Origin: Marinilabiliales bacterium
GTDB taxonomy: Bacteria; Bacteroidota; Bacteroidia; Bacteroidales; F082
DNA: 10,192 nucleotides
Direction of reading: 5' to 3'
NCBI GenBank assembly: GCA_002869465.1
Contig: PKSW01000053.1
Coordinates: forward strand, 1-10,192
Position 1 is the first letter of the stretch. Each line of letters begins with the position of its first letter. A program made the position numbers and the translations under genes. Positions 1-6,921 of the stretch are shown piece after piece. The notes under the pieces are model-generated. The model was not told the origin of the DNA and searched no databases. It worked only from the letters and a program-made list of their open reading frames with translations.

Positions 1-96
1 GGAAAAGAGGGCTTTATCATCTGCTGGATTTCAGCTGGCGCAAGCCATACAAAGTATCAGAAACTAAAGAATTTATATAAGGAAAATAGGTCATGA
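1..96 (+). CDS. C-terminal tail of a probable family 2 glycosyltransferase (partial)
   Basis: Frame 1 is open from the first base to a TGA at 94-96 and gives 31 residues. They include a GFIICWISAGAS stretch followed by KYQKLKNLY. This resembles the C-terminal hydrophobic plus aromatic/basic tail of WaaE/KdtX-like family 2 glycosyltransferases, which add sugars to the lipopolysaccharide core. The TGA overlaps the ATG of the next gene as ATGA, a common arrangement in co-translated genes, and the next gene is also an LPS-type glycosyltransferase. Frame 3 is also open from the edge, to a TAA at 78-80, and is the main rival. The frame choice rests on resemblance and context only, and the body of the gene lies outside the window. 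Confidence 0.5.
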   Translation, partial: GKEGFIICWISAGASHTKYQKLKNLYKENRS

Positions 97-1100
97 AGAG
101 ATTTATCCTCAGCCGTACCGATAGCATAGGAGATGTGATCCTTTCCCTACCAATGGCGGGTGTTTTGAAACAAATGTTTCCGGGTTGTTATATAATTTTT
201 CTGGGTAGGAATTATACGCGTGATATAGTTTCTTTATCATCTCATGTGGATGAATTTATAAGTTGGGATGATATATCTAAGCTTGAAAATCGTATTGAAC
301 AGATAAAGGTGTTAAAAAAGACAGGTGCCGAAACGATGATCCATATATTTCCACAAAAAGAAATCGCCGAATTGACCAAAAGAGCAAAAATAAAAATCCG
401 TATTGGCACCAGCGGTAGGTTATACCATTATTACACATGTAACAAATTGGTAAAATTTTCACGAAAACGCTCTGACCTGCATGAGGCCCAATTAAACCTC
501 AAATTACTTCAACCCTTAGGGTGGAATAGAGAATTATCCCTGAGAGATATAGAAACATTTTATGGATTCAATAAAATACCGGTTCTATCAAAAGAACTTA
601 AATCGCTGATTGATCCAAAAAAAACGAACCTCATTTTACATCCTAAATCGAAAGGAAGTGCAAGAGAATGGGGGATGCAAAACTATCAGCAGCTTATTGA
701 TTTACTGGACAAAACCAAATATAAAATCTTTGTTACAGGTACCGAAGAAGAAGGCCTACTGTTTAGAAATCATATTTCGTTCAATGATAATTGTTTAGAT
801 GTAAGCGGGAAAATGAGCCTAAATCAACTCATTGCATTTATTGATCAATCAGATGCCCTGGTAGCTGCCAGCACTGGTCCACTGCATATCGCTGCGGTAC
901 TTGGTAAGGTGGCCATTGGCATATATCCACCCATAAAACCGATGCATCCGGGGCGCTGGGCGCCAGTTGGGCCAAAAGCTACTTTTCTGGTACTTGATAA
1001 ATATTGTAGTGATTGCAGAGGTGATGATTTGTGCCATTGCATGGCTGAAATAAAACCGCAACAAGTTAAACTAATACTGGAGGATCGTTTTGGAAATTAA
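93..1100 (+). CDS. Glycosyltransferase family 9, heptosyltransferase-type (LPS core)
   Basis: This is a 335-residue GT-B enzyme of the ADP-heptose:LPS heptosyltransferase family (WaaC/WaaF/RfaF-like). It probably transfers a sugar from a nucleotide donor to the LPS core at the inner face of the cytoplasmic membrane. The N-terminus has the family pattern RTDSIGDVILSLP, with the conserved GD at residues 13-14; the Asp matches the catalytic base of WaaC. An HPKSKGSAREW segment at 183-193 begins the donor-binding half, and ASTGPLHIAAVLG at 259-271 is the classic GT9 signature. A cysteine cluster (C305, C308, C314, C316) near the end resembles that of many GT9 members. Length is normal. The ATG at 93 overlaps the preceding stop and has a purine-rich AGGAAAATAGG just upstream. 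The last 11 bases overlap the lipid kinase gene. Family is certain; sugar and acceptor cannot be told from sequence. Confidence 0.92.
   Translation: MKRFILSRTDSIGDVILSLPMAGVLKQMFPGCYIIFLGRNYTRDIVSLSSHVDEFISWDDISKLENRIEQIKVLKKTGAETMIHIFPQKEIAELTKRAKIKIRIGTSGRLYHYYTCNKLVKFSRKRSDLHEAQLNLKLLQPLGWNRELSLRDIETFYGFNKIPVLSKELKSLIDPKKTNLILHPKSKGSAREWGMQNYQQLIDLLDKTKYKIFVTGTEEEGLLFRNHISFNDNCLDVSGKMSLNQLIAFIDQSDALVAASTGPLHIAAVLGKVAIGIYPPIKPMHPGRWAPVGPKATFLVLDKYCSDCRGDDLCHCMAEIKPQQVKLILEDRFGN
1079..1092 (+). promoter_or_regulatory. Strong Shine-Dalgarno plus TTG start of the lipid kinase
   Basis: GGAGG at 1079-1083 lies 6 bases ahead of TTG at 1090-1092, inside the 3' end of the preceding gene. It is the clearest Shine-Dalgarno match in the window and decides the start of the kinase. 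Confidence 0.7.
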
Positions 1101-2055
1101 TACGGAAAAATACCTGGTCGTTGTCAATCTGCACGCAGGCAGTAAAAAATGTGAACGTGATTGGCCTGAAATCAAGGAGCTTTTGGTTAAAGCTGGCTTT
1201 GAAATGCATATCGTATTTACCGAACGCCAGAACCATGCCTTACAGATGACACTAGACCTGATTGAAAAAAAAGGTTTTAGGAAAATTATTGTGGTGGGTG
1301 GTGACGGTACTTTAAACGAAATTATTAATAGTGTTTTTAAACAAAAGCGATACCGCACCATGGAAATACAAATAGGACTGATAACTGTGGGTACGGGCAA
1401 CGATTGGGGAAGGATGTATGAAATCCCTGAAACTTATAAGGAACAGGTAAAAATTATTAAAAACGGGCGGTTTATTCTGCAGGATATTGGCGTGGTAAAG
1501 TACAGGCACGCCAGCGAAGAAGACAACAGGTACTTCGCTAACATTGCCGGAATGGGTTATGATGCACTGGTGGCAAAAAAAACCAATTTAATGAAACAGA
1601 AAGGTAAAGGTGGAGCAATCGTTTATTTATTGAATCTCTTATCAGGCTTGTTTCAATATAAAAATGTCCAGCTTGACATTGAGGCAGACGGCAAGCATGT
1701 ATTCTCGGGCAAAGTGTTTACGATGAGTATAGGCATCTGCAAATATAATGGTGCCGGTATGATGCAATTGCCATTCGCGGTGCCTGATGATGGCCTTTTT
1801 GATGTCACAGTAATCAGAAAAACAACCAAGCTGCGCGTTATAAAAAACATCAAGAATTTATATGATGGATCGTTCATTTCCATGCCTGAAGTAGAAACTT
1901 TTACAGGCAAGAAATTTACCATAAGATCAACCCCAGCAGATAAATTGTTTCTGGAAACAGATGGTGAATCACTAGGACATTCACCTCTTGATTTTGAAGT
2001 GATTCCCAGGGCAGCAAAAATGATTGTACGAAAACGTTATGCTATTTCTGACTAA
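1090..2055 (+). CDS. Diacylglycerol kinase family lipid kinase (YegS/BmrU/DgkB-like)
   Basis: This is a 321-residue soluble lipid kinase of the DAGK catalytic family, which phosphorylates a hydroxyl on a membrane lipid (diacylglycerol, sphingoid base or similar) using ATP. The N-terminal nucleotide-binding domain starts with VVVNLHAGSKK (residues 10-20), the usual NPxAG strand with Pro replaced by Leu. It has the invariant GGDGT at 70-74 followed by LNE, and the family GTGNDWGR at 101-108. The C-terminal beta-rich domain ends with LETDGESLGHSPLDFEV, the typical closing (D/E)GE motif. The start is a TTG at 1090, chosen because GGAGG at 1079-1083 sits 6 bases upstream and the homologous region begins at once; the next in-frame ATG is about 38 codons later and would remove the first strand. 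The gene overlaps the heptosyltransferase-type gene by 11 bases, so translation is probably coupled. That suggests an envelope-lipid role, but the substrate is unknown. Confidence 0.92.
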   Translation: MEINTEKYLVVVNLHAGSKKCERDWPEIKELLVKAGFEMHIVFTERQNHALQMTLDLIEKKGFRKIIVVGGDGTLNEIINSVFKQKRYRTMEIQIGLITVGTGNDWGRMYEIPETYKEQVKIIKNGRFILQDIGVVKYRHASEEDNRYFANIAGMGYDALVAKKTNLMKQKGKGGAIVYLLNLLSGLFQYKNVQLDIEADGKHVFSGKVFTMSIGICKYNGAGMMQLPFAVPDDGLFDVTVIRKTTKLRVIKNIKNLYDGSFISMPEVETFTGKKFTIRSTPADKLFLETDGESLGHSPLDFEVIPRAAKMIVRKRYAISD

Positions 2056-3011
2056 TATTTTCGGTTATTTATTTTCTTTTCAATTTCTTCCAGCATCACC
2101 TTTGTCATTTTTTTAATATCAAATGCGGTTTCCAATCCCCAATCTTTTTGAGCAATACTGTCTTCAATGCTTGCTGGCCAGCTGTCGGCTATCGCTTGCC
2201 TGAAATCGGGTTTGTAGGATATTTTGAAATTAGGTTTATGTATTTTGATTTCATCCGCCAATTCTTTGGGAGTAAACGAGATACCAGCCATATTGTAGCT
2301 TGAACGTACTGATAATTTAGAAGGATCCGTTTCCATCAGTTTAATGGTATTTTTAATCGCATCATCCATGAACATCATGGGGAGCGCCGTGTTTTCTGAC
2401 AGAAAACTTTGATAACATTCTTTTTTTACGGCATCAAAAAATATTTCAACGGCATAGTCTGTGGTGCCGCCACCCGGTTCTGTTTTGTAACTGATCAGTC
2501 CGGGATACCTCACACTTCTAAAATCAACACCATAACGGTTAAAGAAATACTCACCCCAGCGTTCTCCTGCCAATTTCGAAATTCCGTATACTGTATTTGG
2601 CTCCATAACGGTTAATTGAGGCGTATTTTGGCGTGGCGTGGTAGGTCCGAATACTGCTATTGAGCTCGGCCAGAATAATTTTTTGGCGTCTGATTTGCGT
2701 GCCGCCATCAACGTGTTCATTAGCGCTTTCATGTTGATGTCCCAGGCCTGAAGCGGAATTTTTTCAGCATTACCTGAAAGTACGGCTGCCAAATTATAAA
2801 CTTGCGTAATATTATGCCGAACAAGAAAATGCAATAAATTTTGATAATTCAGTACATCCAATATCTGGAATGGACCGCTGTTTTTCAATTCTTCAGTTGG
2901 ATTTTTAATATCCGTGGCAAATACATTATTGTTTCCATAAATCTTTCTGAGCTCCAGCACCAATTCTGAACCAATCTGTCCTGAGCTGCCAATAACGAGA
3001 ATTCTTTCCAT
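2052..3011 (-). CDS. tdh: L-threonine 3-dehydrogenase, short-chain (SDR/epimerase) type
   Basis: This 319-residue NAD-dependent extended-SDR enzyme oxidises L-threonine to 2-amino-3-ketobutyrate, the first step of threonine breakdown to glycine and acetyl-CoA or to aminoacetone. Residues 8-14 are the GSSGQIG Rossmann loop. D34 at the end of beta-strand 2 fits NAD preference. SS at 116-117 with Y142 and K146 (YGISK) gives the SDR catalytic triad. What separates it from sugar epimerases is the string of TDH-specific blocks: PGLISY at 170-175, EPGGGTTDYAVEIF at 178-191, LPMMFMDDA at 210-218, and PDFRQAIADSWPASIEDS at 268-285. Length fits the family. Start ATG at 3009-3011. No 2-amino-3-ketobutyrate CoA ligase gene is adjacent. 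The stop overlaps the stop of the convergent lipid kinase by 4 bp. The enzyme is unrelated to the zinc-type Tdh of Escherichia coli that shares the symbol. Confidence 0.94.
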   Translation of the reverse strand: MERILVIGSSGQIGSELVLELRKIYGNNNVFATDIKNPTEELKNSGPFQILDVLNYQNLLHFLVRHNITQVYNLAAVLSGNAEKIPLQAWDINMKALMNTLMAARKSDAKKLFWPSSIAVFGPTTPRQNTPQLTVMEPNTVYGISKLAGERWGEYFFNRYGVDFRSVRYPGLISYKTEPGGGTTDYAVEIFFDAVKKECYQSFLSENTALPMMFMDDAIKNTIKLMETDPSKLSVRSSYNMAGISFTPKELADEIKIHKPNFKISYKPDFRQAIADSWPASIEDSIAQKDWGLETAFDIKKMTKVMLEEIEKKINNRKY

Positions 3012-3035
3012 GTTCGGGGGCTTTCAAATTTCTGG

Positions 3036-3068
3036 CAAAAGTATTAAATCGTCACGTATTTATTCCAA
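3036..3068 (-). promoter_or_regulatory. Candidate Bacteroidota-type promoter of the threonine dehydrogenase gene
   Basis: On the minus strand TACTTTTG (3036-3043) matches the TANNTTTG -7 consensus exactly. TTG (3066-3068) lies 22 bases upstream as a possible -33 element. Transcription would begin roughly 18 bases before the ATG at 3011. AT-rich DNA makes chance matches possible, but the position is right. Confidence 0.5.
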
Positions 3069-3097
3069 TTGCTGTTAATAAATTAACATTATGTTCG
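3069..3097 (+). promoter_or_regulatory. Candidate promoter of the GNAT-like gene
   Basis: TTG at 3069-3071 is followed after 18 bases by TATGTTCG at 3090-3097, one mismatch from TANNTTTG. This would leave a leader of about 35 bases before the ATG at 3140. The -33 element abuts that of the divergent gene, both lying in the palindrome CAATTG (3066-3071). It is weaker than the opposite promoter. Confidence 0.35.
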
Positions 3098-3139
3098 ACA
3101 TTATTTTATTTTTACAGAATAATTGACAAAAACCAGGTG

Positions 3140-4252
3140 ATGATTGAAATTAAAGAAGTTATTTCGGACGCTGATATCAAGCAATTCGTTAATTTCCCAT
3201 TCAGGCTGTATAAAGACAATCCTTACTGGGTACCTTCTATAAAAACGGACGAATCCAAACAATTAAAAAGAGACAAAAACCCGGCTTTTGATTTCTGCGA
3301 TGCCAAATTCTGGATCGCATTTAAAGATGGAAAAGTAGTAGGTAGAATTGCTGCCATTATCAATTATATGTACCTCGAAAAGATCGGCAAGAAAAAGGGA
3401 AGAATATCCCGTCTGGAATTTATTGATGATATGGAAGTCTCAGGGAAACTGCTTGAAACAGCGGAAAATTATCTAAAAGAGAAAGGAATGACTGAGGTGC
3501 ATGGACCGCTTGGATTTACAAATCTCGACAACCAGGGATTACTTATTGAAGGGTTCGATTATCTGCCATCCATTGCTTCTGTGATGCATTTTCCATATTA
3601 CCAAAAACATATTGAAGAACGAGGATACAAAAAGGAAAATGACTGGATCGAATTCAGGTTGGAAATTGAAGAAGTACCTGAAAAAGCTTCCCGCCTGGTA
3701 GATATCATTGTGAAAAGAAACAACCTGGAAATTGTCAGGCTTAGGGAAAAGAGTGAGATGCAGGTATATCTGAAAGAAATATTTGAATTATTGAATGTTG
3801 CTTTCGAAGAATTACCATATGTAGCACCTTTCACGGGTAAAATGATAGATTACTCTGCTAAGAAATACCTGGATGTACTCCAGCCGAAATATATTTTTGT
3901 TATCAGGAAAGAAGGTAAAATACTGGCGTTTATCGTAGGTTTACCAAGCCTTTCAAAAGCCATGCAGAAAGCCAATGGCAAACTGTTGCCTTTCGGGGTG
4001 TTCCATATCATGAAAGCTATGAAAAGGCCTGAAGTGATGGATCTATTACTAACTGGTGTTGACCCGCATTATCAAAAAATGGGTTTGCCAGCCATCCTGA
4101 TCAGCGAATTGCAAAAACAAATGATCGCTAATGGAGTAAAATATGTCGAGACCACAGGCATGTTCGAATCAAATACCAAAGGGATTACAACTTGGAAAAA
4201 CTATAAGTATATTCAGCATAAAAGAAGGCGCTGCTACGTAAAAGAATTATAG
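3140..4252 (+). CDS. GNAT-like N-acetyltransferase family protein, probably two GNAT folds
   Basis: This is a 370-residue cytoplasmic protein without signal peptide or membrane segments. It resembles a widespread bacterial family annotated as GNAT N-acetyltransferase or YghO-like. The N-terminal half reads like an acetyltransferase fold: FPFRLYKDNPYWVP (residues 19-32) is characteristic of the family, then FWIAFKDGKVVGRIAAI (57-73), where a strand-turn-strand typical of GNAT beta-2/beta-3 can be seen. GPLGFTNLDNQGLLIEGFD (122-140) is another conserved-looking block. The C-terminal half repeats the pattern (YIFVIRKEGKILAFIVGLP, 251-269). Its DPHYQKMGLPAILISEL (308-324) resembles the acetyl-CoA-binding Q/RxxGxG/A motif in degenerate form. 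The start is taken as ATG at 3140; an in-frame GTG at 3137 directly before it is the alternative. It looks monocistronic, and the neighbours give no clue to the substrate. The family call is good, but enzymatic activity is not established. Confidence 0.75.
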   Translation: MIEIKEVISDADIKQFVNFPFRLYKDNPYWVPSIKTDESKQLKRDKNPAFDFCDAKFWIAFKDGKVVGRIAAIINYMYLEKIGKKKGRISRLEFIDDMEVSGKLLETAENYLKEKGMTEVHGPLGFTNLDNQGLLIEGFDYLPSIASVMHFPYYQKHIEERGYKKENDWIEFRLEIEEVPEKASRLVDIIVKRNNLEIVRLREKSEMQVYLKEIFELLNVAFEELPYVAPFTGKMIDYSAKKYLDVLQPKYIFVIRKEGKILAFIVGLPSLSKAMQKANGKLLPFGVFHIMKAMKRPEVMDLLLTGVDPHYQKMGLPAILISELQKQMIANGVKYVETTGMFESNTKGITTWKNYKYIQHKRRRCYVKEL

Positions 4253-4264
4253 AAAATTTCAGTT

Positions 4265-6784
4265 TTAGTCCTGAACATTAAAATTAAAACGGATCAGGAA
4301 AGGGTATTCCTCATCTTCCGGATTTACTTCCACAGCCCGTCTTAATTCAATCAATGACTGTTTCATATCTCCCTTTAAATAGTAATATAAACTCTCAACG
4401 AGATATTCATTCCCGGCCAGGTATCGATCCATTAACTGAAGATCGTCGATGTGATAAAAAACATTGTGGATGTTACACCTGTTCTCAGCCATAAAAGCAA
4501 GATTCTGTGTCAGGTTATTTTCATCAAAACAATCCATAGAAAAGAACTCGGTATAGGAGAGATCGTCTGTATTTATTTCAATGTTGTCAGGAAATTTTTG
4601 GATTGTTTTATCATCCATCATCACACAAACAGCGAAATGGAAAGGGTCAAAATAGAAGAAATTTTCCCTTGGCATTTGATCGACTTCTTCCTGCCATTTT
4701 TTAAAGTTAATTTTAATAGGACGGTCTGAGCCCAGCAGAATGGCATGATATTGCCCCAGCCATACGGTTGCGTTGGGGAAAACCGCATGAAATGTTTTAA
4801 TAATCCCAAGAAAATCTTCCAGTCGTAATTTATGAAGCGGCAGGTACTGACTTACCATACCACCATCATTCAGATGTTGTTTACACAAATCAAAATAGTC
4901 TTTTGTGTACAGGTTACCTGATCCCAATACCGGATGCGTAGGATCACAGGAGATCAAGTCATATTTTTTGGATGTCTTTTGCAAAAAATGCCTTCCATCA
5001 CCTGACATGATGTGAACACGGGGATCATCAATCACATCGTTATTCAGTTCTGAATAAAAATGGGCGGCTTCTTTCAGTCCAGGCACCATCTCCACACAGT
5101 CAATTTCTTGCACTTCGGGGTGTTGGGCGATGGCAGATGTGGTAACCCCCATCCCGAAACCGACGATCAGTGCTTTTTCACATTCCAGTCCCGCGAAGAA
5201 AGGAATATGACCGATCATTTTTACGGCTTTCACCGCATCGTAAGTAGAACCAATAACGGCACTATTATTCACATACGAAACTCTTACAAAAGCACCCGGT
5301 GTTTTTTCCTGGGCTACCACCAGGGTACCTTCAACAGTTTCGTTATAGAACAAAATATCACGATCCAGCTTTTTGAATGAGGGAGGTAGCACCCTAATTT
5401 CACTCATAAAAATGATGACCGACACTAAAATAACAATACCTATTCCCAAACCAAGTCGCTTTCTTTTTTCACTTTTTGAAGGATTCATTCGTGAGATATA
5501 AATCGTTACAATAAATAGCATTGCCACAAATATTAATATGGATTTGACGACACCCAGTGAAGGAATCAACAGAAAGGCTGCCAATAGCGGGCCTAATACA
5601 GCGCCAAGGGTGTTGAACATTAAAACAAACCCTACATTTTTACTTACGTTGCGGGTATCTTCTGAATAAATCCGGCAGGCCAGCGGAAAAGTGAATCCTG
5701 AAACAATAGATGGAGGAATAACGATCAGTAATGAGGCAATAGCTGGCATAACAACGAGCCTGATTATGGGTATTTCGTTCAGGCTGCCCAGGGGAAACAT
5801 CAGCAATTCAGGGAGTCGAACCAATATGATCATCCCAATAAAAGCAAATATCCCCATGATGATTAATGCGCTGAATAATAATTTAAGATGATTTTTATAG
5901 CGGTCACCATGTTTTTTATAGATCCAGCTACCCACAAAAAGGCCAAAAATGACTAAAGAAGTAATTAAAGCAAAGGTGTAACTGGTATTGGTTAAATAAA
6001 TTTTGAAGATGCGGATCCAAACTACCTGCATGCCGAGAATGAACAATCCACTCATAAAAGTGGCTGCCAACGAAGCTTTTCTATGGTTTTTAAGAATGAC
6101 CGGTTTTTCTGTTACAGCTTGTTCATCGCTTTTCATCGGATGTGGAGAAACCGCAAATTTCTTATTCAACAGGATCAGAACGGCCAATAAAATATTGATG
6201 ATAACAGCCAGAAATACTGTATAACGCTGCCCGATGTTCCCAAGTAGAATAAATCCGGCTGTCAATCCGCCCAATGTACTTCCCAGGGTTTCAATAGCGT
6301 AAATCCGTCCCAGGTCCGATGAAAAATGATCATTCGTCTGGATAATGATTTTACTTACCACCGGAATAACACCACCCATTAAAAAAGCTGGAATGAATAA
6401 AAGCAGCAATGCAAGGCTGAAAACAACACCATCAGAAATCGAAAATGAAAGTCCTGTATTTGAAAAAGCATCATATAATCCGGGCAGGAAAGAGATGATC
6501 ATAAAATAATTCAGTAAGCTTAATATACCTATCCCCAGCAATAAAAAAGACAGTAAGCGACCTGTTTTACGGAAAGCATTGGCAAATTTACCCCAATAGT
6601 AAGCACCGGTTCCGAATCCTGCCATAAAAGCCATCAGAACAAGTGTTGAAGCTGAAACGGTTGCTCCGATTAACAGGGATAACATCCTGTTCCAACTTAC
6701 TTCATAGATCAGAAAAGAAAATCCAGCAAAAAATATGATGAGGTGAATAAAAAAGAATCCGGATGTTCTTTGTAGCTTCGTCAT
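4265..6784 (-). CDS. Polytopic membrane protein fused to a spermidine-synthase-like domain
   Basis: This 839-residue inner-membrane protein is of the fused MFS/spermidine synthase type. Counting from the ATG at 6784, residues 10 to about 205 and about 240 to 430 form two membrane blocks of several hydrophobic helices each, joined by a polar loop near 212-236. Each block opens with a similar helix (FAGFSFLIYEVSWNRML; MSGLFILGMQVVWIRIF), so the halves look like an internal duplication. One more helix (about 443-461) leads to a Rossmann domain: GFGMG (542-546), acidic E565 after beta-2, GDGRHFL (595-601) and DPTHP (614-618) with LYT at 625-627. These are the landmarks of the SpeE fold. The end (about 785-830) contains one TPR-like helical pair. 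The canonical D(S/T)(S/T)DPxGPA loop of polyamine aminopropyltransferases is altered, so spermidine synthesis should not be assumed. An in-frame TTG at 6814 would add 10 residues; ATG 6784 fits the promoter better. Confidence 0.85.
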   Translation of the reverse strand: MTKLQRTSGFFFIHLIIFFAGFSFLIYEVSWNRMLSLLIGATVSASTLVLMAFMAGFGTGAYYWGKFANAFRKTGRLLSFLLLGIGILSLLNYFMIISFLPGLYDAFSNTGLSFSISDGVVFSLALLLLFIPAFLMGGVIPVVSKIIIQTNDHFSSDLGRIYAIETLGSTLGGLTAGFILLGNIGQRYTVFLAVIINILLAVLILLNKKFAVSPHPMKSDEQAVTEKPVILKNHRKASLAATFMSGLFILGMQVVWIRIFKIYLTNTSYTFALITSLVIFGLFVGSWIYKKHGDRYKNHLKLLFSALIIMGIFAFIGMIILVRLPELLMFPLGSLNEIPIIRLVVMPAIASLLIVIPPSIVSGFTFPLACRIYSEDTRNVSKNVGFVLMFNTLGAVLGPLLAAFLLIPSLGVVKSILIFVAMLFIVTIYISRMNPSKSEKRKRLGLGIGIVILVSVIIFMSEIRVLPPSFKKLDRDILFYNETVEGTLVVAQEKTPGAFVRVSYVNNSAVIGSTYDAVKAVKMIGHIPFFAGLECEKALIVGFGMGVTTSAIAQHPEVQEIDCVEMVPGLKEAAHFYSELNNDVIDDPRVHIMSGDGRHFLQKTSKKYDLISCDPTHPVLGSGNLYTKDYFDLCKQHLNDGGMVSQYLPLHKLRLEDFLGIIKTFHAVFPNATVWLGQYHAILLGSDRPIKINFKKWQEEVDQMPRENFFYFDPFHFAVCVMMDDKTIQKFPDNIEINTDDLSYTEFFSMDCFDENNLTQNLAFMAENRCNIHNVFYHIDDLQLMDRYLAGNEYLVESLYYYLKGDMKQSLIELRRAVEVNPEDEEYPFLIRFNFNVQD

Positions 6785-6821
6785 AATATAAAGCGTCGTG
6801 CAGCTTAATTTCAATTAAAAA

Positions 6822-6829
6822 CAAAAATA
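6822..6829 (-). promoter_or_regulatory. Candidate -7 element of the membrane/SpeE-like fusion gene
   Basis: The minus strand reads TATTTTTG here, an exact TANNTTTG match about 38 bases upstream of the ATG at 6784. I see no convincing TTG at -33. Transcription from this box would start near base 6815, which would make the alternative TTG start at 6814 essentially leaderless and favours the ATG. Confidence 0.45.
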
Positions 6830-6872
6830 AAGATATTAAACCAGTATCGTATTCATGTGATTTAAAAAGCCA

Positions 6873-6904
6873 TTGCAATTGTTTAAAGAGTATTCTTAAT
6901 TTTG
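6873..6904 (+). promoter_or_regulatory. Candidate Bacteroidota-type promoter of cysS
   Basis: TTG at 6873-6875 and TAATTTTG at 6897-6904 are separated by 21 bases and match the -33/-7 consensus of Bacteroidota housekeeping promoters. The ATG at 6922 follows after 17 bases, implying a very short leader with no Shine-Dalgarno sequence. Confidence 0.55.
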
Positions 6905-6921
6905 TTTTCAAAATAATCCCG

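Noticed and set aside
3..80. Frame 3 open from the window edge to TAA at 78-80 as the end of the upstream gene
   Set aside because: Its residues look protein-like (for example WRKPYKVSETKEFI) and the 12-base gap would suit a start at 93, so it remains possible. Frame 1 fits a WaaE/KdtX-type tail better and gives an ATGA overlap with a functionally related gene.
1071..1400. 109-codon minus-strand open frame across the start of the lipid kinase
   Set aside because: It is antisense to the GGDGT/GTGND region and has no family resemblance; the opposite strand is clearly coding.
5060..5380. 106-codon plus-strand open frame inside the membrane/SpeE-like gene
   Set aside because: It is antisense to the conserved methyltransferase-like core of that gene and shows no recognisable motif, so it is a shadow of the real reading frame.
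6785..6814. N-terminal extension of the membrane/SpeE-like protein from TTG at 6814
   Set aside because: The extra 10 residues are polar and uncharacteristic, the codon is weak, and the candidate -7 box at 6822-6829 leaves no leader for it. ATG at 6784 is preferred.
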